Below the pieces are notes generated by a model that was not told the origin of the DNA, made no database searches, and was given only the letters and a program-made list of their open reading frames with translations. From Bacteroidaceae bacterium (GTDB taxonomy: Bacteria > Bacteroidota > Bacteroidia > Bacteroidales > Bacteroidaceae): a DNA stretch of 51,004 nucleotides. Each line of letters opens with the position of its first letter. Within the stretch, counting starts at the first letter, position 1. Location of the stretch: contig JAKSJB010000014.1 in assembly GCA_024398475.1 (NCBI GenBank), positions 1 to 51,004 of the forward strand, written 5' to 3'. Made by a program: the position numbers and the translations under genes. Positions 9,111 to 18,170 of this stretch are shown here, piece after piece.

Positions 9111-10448
9111 ATGAAGCAAATATTTAAATATATCTATCTGTCAGTACTCGCTTGCAGTACTATGCTGTCTTTGAATTCATGTCTTGGAACTGATGAAGAA
9201 AATAAAGGAACATCAGAGTGCGCAATACTGTCGTTTGCTGTAGATGACATAAAAAGTGCTATAACCATCAAGAACAGTTTAGGCGAAGACAGCGTCTATT
9301 ACCGCACGATGAGTGGAAGTTCCATAAAATTCAATATTGACCAGATTCGTGGCTTGATAACAACCGTGGATTCATTGCCTAATTGGTTGGATATTACACG
9401 CGTCGTACCTACATACAGCGGATATGGATATGCATACGTAAGGGTAAACGACATATATTATGCCTTTTCCAACGGAAAAGATTCGCTTGACTTTACCAAT
9501 GGCCTGGATCTTATGATGGTAAGCACGGATGGTACAAGTGCCAAGAAATATACAGTAACAATAAACAAGAGTTCCAATGATGCCGATACTTTGGTATGGG
9601 AAGCACTTCCACAGAATAATCTTGTCCTGAATGGAAACCACCATATGGTGGCAAGAAACGACAACATGTTCGTCTTTGCTGAAAATGGAGGCAATACAAC
9701 TCTCACCACATCGCTGAACGGAACTGAATGGACTGCACCATCAGTCCTGAACTCACAGGTAAACCCTAAGTCAGTTACATTGTTCCGCAATGATTTCTAT
9801 GCCCTTGATGCTGAAGGACAGATTCTCTCATCGGCAGATGGCTTGCAGTGGAACAAGGTGTCAGACATGCATGCAGAACAGATATTGGCAAGCGATGCTG
9901 CATATCTATATATTCAGACTGGTGGCAAGATTCTTGCGAGCAAGGATATGGCTCAATGGAAAGAAAATGGTATTGTTGATACCGAAATGCTTCCACTGTC
10001 AAATATATGCAGTCAGGCATATACGACAAGAACAAACTCACAACTTCAGAATGTAGTTATGATAGGAACTTCACCATCTGATACAGAAAATTCAGTAGTA
10101 TGGTTCAAGATTTCGTCAGATGATGAAAGCAGCAATCAGACTTGGAATTATATACCGCATAAAACTGGTAACGCATATACATTGCCACATGCCGATGAAT
10201 TGTCCCTCGTATATTATGAAGGTGAACTTCTTGCATTTGTCGCAGACTATGCCGCAGGAACGCACTCATTGTACAGTTCCGAAGACAATGGTATTACATG
10301 GCATAAAAATACAGAGCACGTACTTCCACCATCAGATCTTGCCACAACCGAACCATCATCGTTCATCCTTCTGGACAACAATGCGTGGGTAATTCAGGGC
10401 GGTGAACAGCCAAAGGTATGGAAAGGTACGTTGAAAACCGTGAAATAA
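9111..10448 (+). CDS. DUF6242-type lipoprotein
   Basis: 445 aa with a lipoprotein signal peptide (lipobox LNSC, Cys24). The N-terminal half resembles the DUF6242 N-terminal domain (about 35-150). The C-terminal ~280 residues carry recurring 'DG.qWnkvs', 'SkDmaqWkeng' and 'SeDnGitWhkn' segments, typical of a beta-propeller or sortilin-like repeat. The function is unknown. The stop overlaps the start of the next gene (TAATG), so the two are translationally coupled. It heads a cluster devoted to outer-membrane biogenesis, suggesting an envelope role, which is inference. Confidence 0.75.
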   Translation: MKQIFKYIYLSVLACSTMLSLNSCLGTDEENKGTSECAILSFAVDDIKSAITIKNSLGEDSVYYRTMSGSSIKFNIDQIRGLITTVDSLPNWLDITRVVPTYSGYGYAYVRVNDIYYAFSNGKDSLDFTNGLDLMMVSTDGTSAKKYTVTINKSSNDADTLVWEALPQNNLVLNGNHHMVARNDNMFVFAENGGNTTLTTSLNGTEWTAPSVLNSQVNPKSVTLFRNDFYALDAEGQILSSADGLQWNKVSDMHAEQILASDAAYLYIQTGGKILASKDMAQWKENGIVDTEMLPLSNICSQAYTTRTNSQLQNVVMIGTSPSDTENSVVWFKISSDDESSNQTWNYIPHKTGNAYTLPHADELSLVYYEGELLAFVADYAAGTHSLYSSEDNGITWHKNTEHVLPPSDLATTEPSSFILLDNNAWVIQGGEQPKVWKGTLKTVK

Positions 10449-11143
10449 TGGTTGAAAAGAGAACAGATATCAGTAGGGTGATGATGCTAGTAGGCTTCAT
10501 CTTCTGTTCGTTTGTCTGCTCTCCCTCAGTAAAGGCACAGGAACTGGAATATAAGTACGAGTTGGGAGGAATGGTCGGTTTGGGTTCATACCTTGGCGAT
10601 GCCAACTACTCGTCGCTCTATAAGAATACAAATCTCGCAGCCTCGTTGCTGGGACGTTGGAACATCAATCCACGTATGGCATTGAAAGCAGACCTGGCAT
10701 TCACCACAGTTAGCGGCAATGCTTTGGAACAGGCAAACAGGTTTCCTGAGGCAGAAGGACAGGAATGGAACTTCAGCAATTCATTGGTTGACTGCAGTTG
10801 CATGTACGAGATTGGATTCTGGGGCTATGGCACAGGACGCAGTTATAAGGGAACACGTCGATTGGTACCATACATTGCACTGGGATTTGGATTCACATAC
10901 GGCAACGAAGCATTTACTGCCAATCTGCCACTTGGCTTTGGAGTAAAGTATAAGTTGAAGGAACGGTTGAATGTAGGTTTTGACTGGGCAGTACATTTCT
11001 CCATGAGCGATGAACTCGACGGAATAACAGACCCCTACAAGATGAAGAGCGGTTTCCTCAAGAACAAGGATTCATACATAACAACAATGGTGTATGTGTC
11101 TTACGACCTTTGTCCCAAATACCGTAAGTGCAATAACGATTGA
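10448..11143 (+). CDS. DUF6089 family outer-membrane beta-barrel-like protein
   Basis: 231 aa from the ATG at 10448, which overlaps the preceding stop; an ATG 30 bp upstream lies inside the previous gene. A signal peptide ends near VKAQ (about residue 31). The mature protein has alternating aromatic/polar strands and glycine-rich turns (LGGMVGLGSYLGDANY, YIALGFGFTYGNEAF), consistent with a small outer-membrane barrel. Proteins of this family commonly sit just before uppS and bamA in Bacteroidetes, as here. A role in outer-membrane assembly is plausible but unproven. Confidence 0.78.
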   Translation: MVEKRTDISRVMMLVGFIFCSFVCSPSVKAQELEYKYELGGMVGLGSYLGDANYSSLYKNTNLAASLLGRWNINPRMALKADLAFTTVSGNALEQANRFPEAEGQEWNFSNSLVDCSCMYEIGFWGYGTGRSYKGTRRLVPYIALGFGFTYGNEAFTANLPLGFGVKYKLKERLNVGFDWAVHFSMSDELDGITDPYKMKSGFLKNKDSYITTMVYVSYDLCPKYRKCNND

Positions 11144-11278
11144 GAAGTACCGAGGTTGAGACGTTGAGGATAAAGGGAATCATGAAGGTCAGACCTTGAT
11201 TCAGATTCCGAAGCAATCAGTAAAAGAAAGAACAAAGCCGGAAACTTACAGTTGAAGGCAACAATAATAAGAACAGGA

Positions 11279-12025
11279 ATGTATAAGGAACAAATAGATA
11301 AGAACCGTCTGCCGCATCATGTGGCAATAATAATGGACGGCAATGGACGATGGGCCCAGCAACGCGGTAAACAGCGTACAGCAGGCCATCAGGAAGGTGC
11401 AATGCGAGTACATGACATCATGGAAGCAGCAACACGTCTTGGCATTGATTATCTCACCCTCTATACATTCTCCACAGAGAACTGGAACCGTCCCGAGGAA
11501 GAAGTATCAGCATTGATGGCACTCCTTCTTCAGCATCTCGAACAGGACCTCTTCATGAAGAACGATGCACGTTTCCGCGTCATCGGTGACGTGTCACGCC
11601 TTCCTCAGCAGGTACAGGATGCCGTAAACCATCTTATTGAAGTCACGAAAGACAACAGCAAGACATGTTTGGTACTGGCCCTGAGTTATTCATCCAAGTG
11701 GGAAATAACGAAGGCAATGCGCAACATCGCTTCAGAGGTGGCAGACGGAAAACTCAGTAGTGACGGAATCACCGAACAGACGATAACGGAACATCTAGAG
11801 ACCAACTTCATGCCGGAACCGGAACTCCTTATCCGTACAGGAGGTGAGCAGCGTCTGAGCAACTACCTCTTGTGGCAATGCGCCTATACCGAGTTCTATT
11901 TCACAAACACATATTGGCCTGATTTCGATGAAGAACAACTCTGCAAGGCCATCGTAGACTATCAGGGCCGTCAGCGCAGGTTTGGCAAGACAGGAGAACA
12001 GGTAAAGGACGAAGAGTCTAAATGA
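11279..12025 (+). CDS. uppS: Isoprenyl transferase (undecaprenyl diphosphate synthase)
   Basis: 248 aa from the ATG at 11279; an in-frame TTG 27 bp upstream is weaker. It has the cis-prenyltransferase signature [18 protein letters not shown] with catalytic Asp20, and the C-terminal motif [15 protein letters not shown] plus YTEFYF. The enzyme condenses isopentenyl diphosphate onto farnesyl diphosphate to make the C55 lipid carrier for peptidoglycan and surface glycans. Its stop overlaps the bamA start (ATGA), giving tight coupling of lipid-carrier and outer-membrane assembly genes. The 135-bp gap before it shows no clear promoter. Confidence 0.95.
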   Translation: MYKEQIDKNRLPHHVAIIMDGNGRWAQQRGKQRTAGHQEGAMRVHDIMEAATRLGIDYLTLYTFSTENWNRPEEEVSALMALLLQHLEQDLFMKNDARFRVIGDVSRLPQQVQDAVNHLIEVTKDNSKTCLVLALSYSSKWEITKAMRNIASEVADGKLSSDGITEQTITEHLETNFMPEPELLIRTGGEQRLSNYLLWQCAYTEFYFTNTYWPDFDEEQLCKAIVDYQGRQRRFGKTGEQVKDEESK

Positions 12026-14694
12026 AATTATTGATTATGATTAAGAAAAGAAATACTATTTTGATGATGTTGGTAGGCTTGCTGTCATTAGTTGGCACAT
12101 TGCCGCTTTGTGCACAGGAAGCAACCCCCGCAGGTCAGACAAGTCAGAAACCAGTCATACTCTACGGTCAGCAGCGAAAGTATGTGATTGGAGATATCAA
12201 GGTAGATGGAGTAACCGGATACGAGGATTATATCCTGATAGGAATTTCCGGACTGTCCGTAGGAGATGTAGTGACAGTACCAGGCGAAGACATATCCAAT
12301 GCAGCAAAGCGCTACTGGAAGCATGGACTCTTCTCAGATGTCCGCATAGAAGCCGATGAGATACGGGAAGACAGCATCTTCCTCCGCATCACTTTGGCCA
12401 CACGTCCTAAAGTTTCCGAACTCAACATCAATGGAGTGAAGAAGTCCGAGAAGGATGACTTGGCTGAAAAGATAGGTATTGTGAAAGGTTCACAGTTGAC
12501 TCCCAACATGATAGACCGTGCAAAGCGCATCATTAAGAAGTATTTCGATGGTAAGGGATTCAAGAATGCCGATGTGGATATCCTTCAGCGTGACGACCTT
12601 GCAAATAACGGTCAGCAGATAGTAGACATAAATATCGACAAGCACGAGAAAGTACACGTCAATCACATCTATATCACAGGAAACAACGCCATTCCACGCA
12701 AGAAGTTCATGGGAGGTTTCTTCTCCGGCGGTATTCTGAAGAAAACCAACGAGAAAGGATTCAAGAGCCTCTTCAAGGCAAAGAAGTTCGTAGACACCAA
12801 GTACGCAGAAGACAAGGACCGAGTGATTGAGAAGTACAACGAACTCGGATACCGTGATGCCGTCATCGTAGCCGACAGCGTAGTCGATTTAGGCAACAAC
12901 CTCGTCGACGTATATATCGATATAGATGAAGGACAGAAATACTATCTCCGCAATGTCAATTGGGTAGGAAACACCCTCTGGACAAGCGATGCCCTCAACT
13001 CCGTGCTCACCATGAACAAGGGTGATGTTTACGACATGACACTCCTCAACAAGCGCCTGAAGTCCGATGACACATCAGTAGGCAACATGTACTACAACCG
13101 AGGATACGTGTTCAATGATGTCACACCGATAGAAAATGTTGACGGAGATTCCATCGACCTCGACATTCAGATTTCGGAAGGTATTCAGGCAACCATGAAC
13201 AAGGTAGCCATCTTTGGTAACGACCGTGTATACGAAGAAGTAGTACGTCGTGAACTCGATGTCAAGCCAGGCGACCTCTTCAGCATGGATGCCATAAAGC
13301 AGACATTGCAGCAAATCGGTCAGATGACATATTTCGATCCTGAACAGAGTACACAGCCTGATATAAAGCCAGACCCAGTAAACGGAACCGTAGATCTCGG
13401 ACTATCCCTTGTACCAAAGTCTTCCGATCAGGTGGAACTCTCACTCGGATGGGGACAGACCGGACTTATCGGAAAGATAGGACTGAAGTTCACCAACTTC
13501 TCCATGCGCAATCTGTTCGGAGGCAAGAACCGCCGAGGCATTATCCCCCAGGGAGATGGTCAGCAGTTCGAAATCAGCGGTTCATCCAATGGTAGTTACT
13601 ACAACCAGATAAGTGCTTCATTCATAGACAACTGGTTCGGTCGCAAACGTCCAAACCAACTCTCTATATCAGCCTTCTATTCACGCCAGACCGACATCAG
13701 TAGTTCATACTACAACAGTTCATACTACAACAGTTACTATTCAATGCTTTATGGCTATGGTAACTACAACAACTCATACTACAACAACTATTCATCGTTC
13801 TACGATCCAGACAAGTACATCCAACTCTTCGGATTATCCATAGGATGGGGAAAGCGTCTTACATGGCCAGACAACAACTTCAGTTTCATGGCACAACTCT
13901 CCTACACACGCTATATGCTGAAGGATTGGGAGTACTTCCTCATCAGCAACGGTAACTGTAACAACATCAACCTCTCTCTGCAACTCTCCCGCCGTTCCAT
14001 TGACAACGGCATCTATCCACGCCGTGGTTCGGAGATCACCCTGTCAGTATCAGCAACACCACCGTTCTCACTCTTTGACGGAGTAGACTACGACAACCTC
14101 GCATCCACATACGCCGATGCAAGTTACCAGCACGACCTTCAGAAGAAATACCGTTGGATTGAATACCATAAGTGGAAGTTCAATTCCAAGTTCTACATAC
14201 CGCTTTCCAACGCACAGAAATGTTTCGTACTCATGACACGTTTCGACTGCGGATTCCTCGGACACTACAACAAGAGCAAGCGCTCACCGTTCGAAACCTT
14301 CTATGTCGGAGGTGATGGAATGTCGGGCTACTCATCAAGTTACTACACCGAAACCATCGGACTTCGTGGTTACGACAACGGAGCCCTCACACCGAGCATC
14401 GGAAAGGAAGCATACGCATATTCACGTATGACCCTCGAACTCCGTTATCCGCTCATGCTTGAAAACTCCACCAACATCTATGCACTTGCATTCCTTGAAG
14501 GTGGAAACGCATGGAACGACGTGAAGGAATTCAACCCATTCTCCATGAAGCGTTCAGCCGGAGTCGGAGTACGCCTCTTCCTCCCAATGGTCGGAATGAT
14601 GGGAATTGACTGGGCATACGGTTTCGACAAGGTATACGGCAGTTCAAGTTACGGCGGAAGCCAGTTCCACTTCGTACTCGGACATGAATTCTAA
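12022..14694 (+). CDS. bamA: Outer membrane protein assembly factor BamA
   Basis: 890 aa. The signal peptide ends near LCAQ (about residue 32). Five POTRA domains span about 50-430, with recurring 'v..v.i.GN' starts such as [15 protein letters not shown]. The C-terminal 16-strand barrel ends in a terminal Phe (FHFVLGHEF) as in other BamA proteins. It folds and inserts beta-barrel proteins into the outer membrane. The barrel carries a Tyr/Asn/Ser-rich insert at about residues 558-598, encoded partly by perfect 15-bp repeats (13702-13731), which probably forms a surface loop. It overlaps uppS by 4 bp and is followed by two ompH genes, the conserved Bacteroidetes order. Confidence 0.96.
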   Translation: MKLLIMIKKRNTILMMLVGLLSLVGTLPLCAQEATPAGQTSQKPVILYGQQRKYVIGDIKVDGVTGYEDYILIGISGLSVGDVVTVPGEDISNAAKRYWKHGLFSDVRIEADEIREDSIFLRITLATRPKVSELNINGVKKSEKDDLAEKIGIVKGSQLTPNMIDRAKRIIKKYFDGKGFKNADVDILQRDDLANNGQQIVDINIDKHEKVHVNHIYITGNNAIPRKKFMGGFFSGGILKKTNEKGFKSLFKAKKFVDTKYAEDKDRVIEKYNELGYRDAVIVADSVVDLGNNLVDVYIDIDEGQKYYLRNVNWVGNTLWTSDALNSVLTMNKGDVYDMTLLNKRLKSDDTSVGNMYYNRGYVFNDVTPIENVDGDSIDLDIQISEGIQATMNKVAIFGNDRVYEEVVRRELDVKPGDLFSMDAIKQTLQQIGQMTYFDPEQSTQPDIKPDPVNGTVDLGLSLVPKSSDQVELSLGWGQTGLIGKIGLKFTNFSMRNLFGGKNRRGIIPQGDGQQFEISGSSNGSYYNQISASFIDNWFGRKRPNQLSISAFYSRQTDISSSYYNSSYYNSYYSMLYGYGNYNNSYYNNYSSFYDPDKYIQLFGLSIGWGKRLTWPDNNFSFMAQLSYTRYMLKDWEYFLISNGNCNNINLSLQLSRRSIDNGIYPRRGSEITLSVSATPPFSLFDGVDYDNLASTYADASYQHDLQKKYRWIEYHKWKFNSKFYIPLSNAQKCFVLMTRFDCGFLGHYNKSKRSPFETFYVGGDGMSGYSSSYYTETIGLRGYDNGALTPSIGKEAYAYSRMTLELRYPLMLENSTNIYALAFLEGGNAWNDVKEFNPFSMKRSAGVGVRLFLPMVGMMGIDWAYGFDKVYGSSSYGGSQFHFVLGHEF

Positions 14695-14801
14695 TTAAGG
14701 TTCAGATAAAAAAACGTTACTCACGAAAATAACGAAACTCACGTTACTAACGAAAACAGCGAAACAAATAAATAATAAATGAGACAAACATCCTTATTAT
14801 T

Positions 14802-15314
14802 ATGAAGAAATTGATATTATCCTTATGCGTAGCGATGGCAGCACTTTCAGCCAGCGCACAGAAGTTTGCCTTGGTAGATATGGAGTACATACTCAAGAAT
14901 GTACCAGCCTACGAAAGAGCCAACGAACAGTTAAACCAAATTTCCAAGACATGGGAAGACGAGGTGGAAACAATCCTTCAGGAAGTAGAAGCCATGTACA
15001 AGAAATACCAGTCCGAAGCCGTATTCCTCAGCGAAGCCCAGAAGCAGAAGACCGAAGAAGCAATCATGTCAAAGGAGAAGCAGGCAAGTGACCTTCGCAA
15101 GAAATACTTCGGCAACGAAGGCGAACTCTTCAAGAAGCGCCAGAGTCTCATGACACCTATTCAGGACGAAATCTATAATGCCGTCAAGGACATCAGCGAC
15201 CAGAAAGGCTATCAACTCGTGCTCGACCGTGCATCAGGAGGCAGCATCATCTATGCATCACCAAAGATTGACATCAGCGACGAAGTACTCCTGAAACTTG
15301 GTTACACACATTAA
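14802..15314 (+). CDS. OmpH/Skp family periplasmic chaperone (copy 1)
   Basis: 170 aa with signal peptide MKKLILSLCVAMAALSASAQ, then KFALVDMEYILKNVPAY, the usual OmpH start. Residues about 40-125 form the long helical-hairpin arms rich in Glu, Lys and Gln. The C-terminal part returns to the body domain (DQKGYQLVLDRASGG). Skp-type trimers hold unfolded outer-membrane proteins in their arms on the way to BamA, which is encoded just upstream. The 107-bp gap before it contains short direct repeats of ACGTTACT/ACGAAA but no clear promoter, so co-transcription with bamA is likely. Confidence 0.92.
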   Translation: MKKLILSLCVAMAALSASAQKFALVDMEYILKNVPAYERANEQLNQISKTWEDEVETILQEVEAMYKKYQSEAVFLSEAQKQKTEEAIMSKEKQASDLRKKYFGNEGELFKKRQSLMTPIQDEIYNAVKDISDQKGYQLVLDRASGGSIIYASPKIDISDEVLLKLGYTH

Positions 15315-15413
15315 GCCAGTATTATTCAATGCAGGTTAAACCTTTTGCACATCAGAATACTCTATACGAATGAAACAAAACAGACAGAATAACAACTAAA
15401 AAACATTAAGACA

Positions 15414-15911
15414 ATGAAGAAATTGATTTTAGCAGCGCTCATCGCACTTCCAATGAGTGTATTTGCACAGAAGTTTGCACACGTAAACTCCGCAACAATT
15501 ATCCAGGCAATGCCAGAGTACACAACAGCCCAGACTGAACTCCAGACACTCGGCAAGCAGTACGAAGAAGAACTCCAGCGCATGCAGGACGAACTCAAGA
15601 CCAAACTTGATGACTATCAGAAGAACGGTTCCACACTTCCTGATGCAACAAAGCAGCGTCGTGAACAGGAACTCACTGACCTCAACCAGCGTCTCGAACA
15701 GTACTACCAGACAAGTCAGCAGGAGATAGCAAAGGCACAGCAGACAAAGATGCAGGAAATCTCAGAAAAGGTAGGTAAGGCAATCAACGAAGTAGGAGCA
15801 GCCGGAGGTTACGTATATGTAATGGACGTTACAGCAGGAATCCCATTCATCAACGAAACCATCAGTACCGACGTTACAAACCAGGTAAAGGCAAAACTCG
15901 GAATCAAGTAA
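15414..15911 (+). CDS. OmpH/Skp family periplasmic chaperone (copy 2)
   Basis: 165 aa with signal peptide MKKLILAALIALPMSVFAQ and KFAHVNSATIIQAMPEY at the mature N-terminus. The central helical arms are Gln-rich (about 45-125) and the end is YVYVMDVTAGIPFINE. It is paralogous to the preceding gene, 99 bp away, with a very similar signal peptide. It is likely a periplasmic chaperone for BamA clients, possibly forming mixed trimers with copy 1 (inference). The cluster ends at the hairpin at 15945-15975. Confidence 0.92.
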   Translation: MKKLILAALIALPMSVFAQKFAHVNSATIIQAMPEYTTAQTELQTLGKQYEEELQRMQDELKTKLDDYQKNGSTLPDATKQRREQELTDLNQRLEQYYQTSQQEIAKAQQTKMQEISEKVGKAINEVGAAGGYVYVMDVTAGIPFINETISTDVTNQVKAKLGIK

Positions 15912-15944
15912 GACAAACCGGAACAGACCGAAACTGATAAAGTA

Positions 15945-15980
15945 AATGGGGAGCAATCATCGATTGTTCCCCATTATTTA
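15945..15980. terminator. Terminator ending the bamA-ompH cluster
   Basis: 14 bp stem AATGGGGAGCAATC (15945-15958) / GATTGTTCCCCATT (15962-15975) with one G-U pair and a 3-nt loop, followed by ATTTAT. It lies between convergent genes and may serve both strands. Confidence 0.75.
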
Positions 15981-16053
15981 TGTATGTCATAATCCCGACA
16001 GTACTTATTCAGTCAATGACAACTCCGATGCAGTCCAGGAAAACTGCCGGAAC

Positions 16054-16248
16054 CTATTTTTTCAGACTCTTGATGAACGTAATAGTGAACCACACGGCAG
16101 CAAAACCGAAAATGGCAGTCATCACATAGAATGTGACAGCGTTGGGATCATTTGAAGGAAGAGCCACCGAGAAATAGATACATACAGCAAGACAGATCAC
16201 TATAAACAGAAGTGAAATTGTCATGAGTAATTTCTGTAACTGAGACAT
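16054..16248 (-). CDS. Small two-helix membrane protein
   Basis: 64 aa from the ATG at 16248 (MSQLQKLLMTISLLFIVICL...). An in-frame upstream start would add a 22-residue extension with no membrane or signal features. Two hydrophobic helices (about 8-30 and 41-60) are separated by a short polar loop (PSNDPNA), and the end is KSLKK, so the C-terminus is probably cytoplasmic. I do not recognise a family. It lies downstream of cysS on the same strand with a 130-bp gap, so it may be read from its own promoter or by read-through. Confidence 0.6.
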   Translation of the reverse strand: MSQLQKLLMTISLLFIVICLAVCIYFSVALPSNDPNAVTFYVMTAIFGFAAVWFTITFIKSLKK

Positions 16249-16378
16249 GATGATTTTATTTTGAATAGTATTGGAATTAAGAGAGTTAAGGGGAGTTAAA
16301 AGCTCTGGTTGCATGTTGATGGGAAACTTCTACTTAACTCCCTTTAACCCCTTGACTCCTGACTACTTTTAAAAAGAC

Positions 16379-17884
16379 TTATTTATTCAGTTTCCAAGTA
16401 AAACCGTCCTTAGTATCCTTAACCTCAAAACCAAGTGCAGCGAGTTTGTCGCGTATGGCATCGCTCGTAGCCCAGTCCTTGTTCGCCTTAGCCTTCATTC
16501 GCTGTTCGAGCAGCATATCCACCACCTCACCGAAGGCAGCCTCACGGGCAGCATTGTTGTCACCGGCAGTACTGCGAAGTCCGAGAAGGTCGAACGTGAA
16601 AGTGCAGAACATCTCGGTCAGAGCATCAAGAGCCTCCTGTCCGATAGTAGCCTTTCTGTCAGCAACCTGATTGATGAGACGTGCAGCCTCAAAGAGATTG
16701 CTGATAACGATAGGAGTGTTGAAGTCATCATTCATGGCATCATAGCACTTCTGACGCAGAGCCTCAATGTCGGCACACTTGACAGAACCGTCAGCCGAAG
16801 CAGAAAGCGACTTGAGAGTCTTGAATGCATCCATGAGTCGTTCAAAACCCTTCTCCGCAGCCTGCAGAGCCTCATTGCTGAAATCCACCGTAGAACGGTA
16901 ATGAGCCTGAAGTATGAAGAAACGGATAGTCATAGGACTGTAAGCCTGACTGAGCATCTCCACACCCTCCTTATTCTTGTGAGAACCCTCGAAGAACTCG
17001 TTGAGAGTGATGAAGTTACCCAGACTCTTACCCATCTTCTGTCCGTTGATAGTAATCATGTTGTTGTGAACCCAGTAGTGCACCATCTGGTCCCCCTGAC
17101 TCGCCACAGCCTGAGCAATCTCACACTCATGGTGAGGGAAGATGAGGTCCATGCCGCCCCCGTGAATGTCAAAGTGGTTGCCCAGATACTTGCGTCCCAT
17201 GGCAGTACACTCACAGTGCCAACCAGGGAAACCATCGCTCCATTTGCTGGGCCATCTCATGATATGTTCAGGCTGTGCCTTCTTCCAGAGAGCAAAGTCC
17301 GCCTGATTCTTCTTCTCGCCCACACCCGCAAGTTCGCGTGAGTTGTTGATAATGTCGTCGAGGTTACGACCCGACAGAATGCCATATTTATGCTTTTTGT
17401 TGTAGGCTTCAACATCGAAATACACCGAACCGTTTGACTCGTAGGCAAATCCGTTGTTCAGAATCTCCTCCACCAACTGTTCCTGCTCCATGATATGACC
17501 CGTAGCATGAGGTTCGATAGAAGGAGGCAGACAGCCCAGAGCCTGCATGGCATCGTGGAAACGGTTCGTATAGTACTGAGCCACCTCCATAGGTTCCAAC
17601 TGTTCCAGTCTTGCCTTCTTGGCAATCTTGTCCTCACCCTCGTCAGCATCATGCTCAAGGTGCCCCACGTCAGTGATGTTGCGCACGTATCGTACCTTGT
17701 AGCCCAAATGCTGCAAGTATCTGAACACGATGTCGAACGTGATGGCAGGACGCGCATGACCGAGGTGAGCATCACCGTAAACGGTAGGTCCGCACACATA
17801 CATACCCACATGTCCGGGTTGCAGCGGACGGAAAAGTTCCTTCTGACGGGTGAGAGTGTTATATACAAGTAGGTTCTGTTCCAT
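16379..17884 (-). CDS. cysS: Cysteinyl-tRNA synthetase
   Basis: 501 aa from the ATG at 17884. An upstream ATG at 17932 would begin before the promoter's expected start site and adds non-conserved residues. The class I signature HLGH (40-43) follows the zinc/cysteine-binding Cys31 of [11 protein letters not shown]. Other zinc ligands lie in GWHCECTA (Cys224) and FPHHECE (about 250-255). KMGKS is at 283-287. It charges tRNA-Cys in the cytoplasm. Length and motif order are normal. Confidence 0.97.
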   Translation of the reverse strand: MEQNLLVYNTLTRQKELFRPLQPGHVGMYVCGPTVYGDAHLGHARPAITFDIVFRYLQHLGYKVRYVRNITDVGHLEHDADEGEDKIAKKARLEQLEPMEVAQYYTNRFHDAMQALGCLPPSIEPHATGHIMEQEQLVEEILNNGFAYESNGSVYFDVEAYNKKHKYGILSGRNLDDIINNSRELAGVGEKKNQADFALWKKAQPEHIMRWPSKWSDGFPGWHCECTAMGRKYLGNHFDIHGGGMDLIFPHHECEIAQAVASQGDQMVHYWVHNNMITINGQKMGKSLGNFITLNEFFEGSHKNKEGVEMLSQAYSPMTIRFFILQAHYRSTVDFSNEALQAAEKGFERLMDAFKTLKSLSASADGSVKCADIEALRQKCYDAMNDDFNTPIVISNLFEAARLINQVADRKATIGQEALDALTEMFCTFTFDLLGLRSTAGDNNAAREAAFGEVVDMLLEQRMKAKANKDWATSDAIRDKLAALGFEVKDTKDGFTWKLNK

Positions 17885-17942
17885 ATAAAGCGAATCTTTT
17901 TTTATTAAGCGGGGAATCGTCGAACACCCCATTATCGGACTG

Positions 17943-17950
17943 CAAAGTTA
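17943..17950 (-). promoter_or_regulatory. Predicted -7 element of the cysS promoter
   Basis: Minus strand TAACTTTG, a perfect TAnnTTTG, about 60 nt before the cysS ATG. The position 20 bp upstream reads TTTC instead of TTTG, so the -33 box is degenerate. Confidence 0.5.
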
Positions 17951-18086
17951 CGAATTTATTCAAAACAAATGAAATTTATACATAGATATGTCGGATAAAT
18001 CAATAAAAATCGCTTACTTTGCATAGTCAATAGTAAAAGATTAAGAGTTTAAAAGTATAAGGGTCAAATTGGCTTAGCGTCTGCTT

Positions 18087-18141
18087 TATCGTTTGCGTTT
18101 GCGTTAAAGCCAATAGCTAATGGCCAATGGCTAATGGCTTT
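18087..18141. repeat. Intergenic short tandem words (6-mer and 7-mer)
   Basis: Hexamer-phased TATCGTTTGCGTTTGCGTT (18087-18105) is followed by heptamer-phased units of (A/G)GC(C/T)AAT-type words (18108-18141). They sit in the leader immediately before rnr. A TTACTTTG sequence at 18014-18021 is a weak candidate promoter for rnr. Confidence 0.7.
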
Positions 18142-18170
18142 TCTCATCGACTCAATAAAAACAACCGCCT

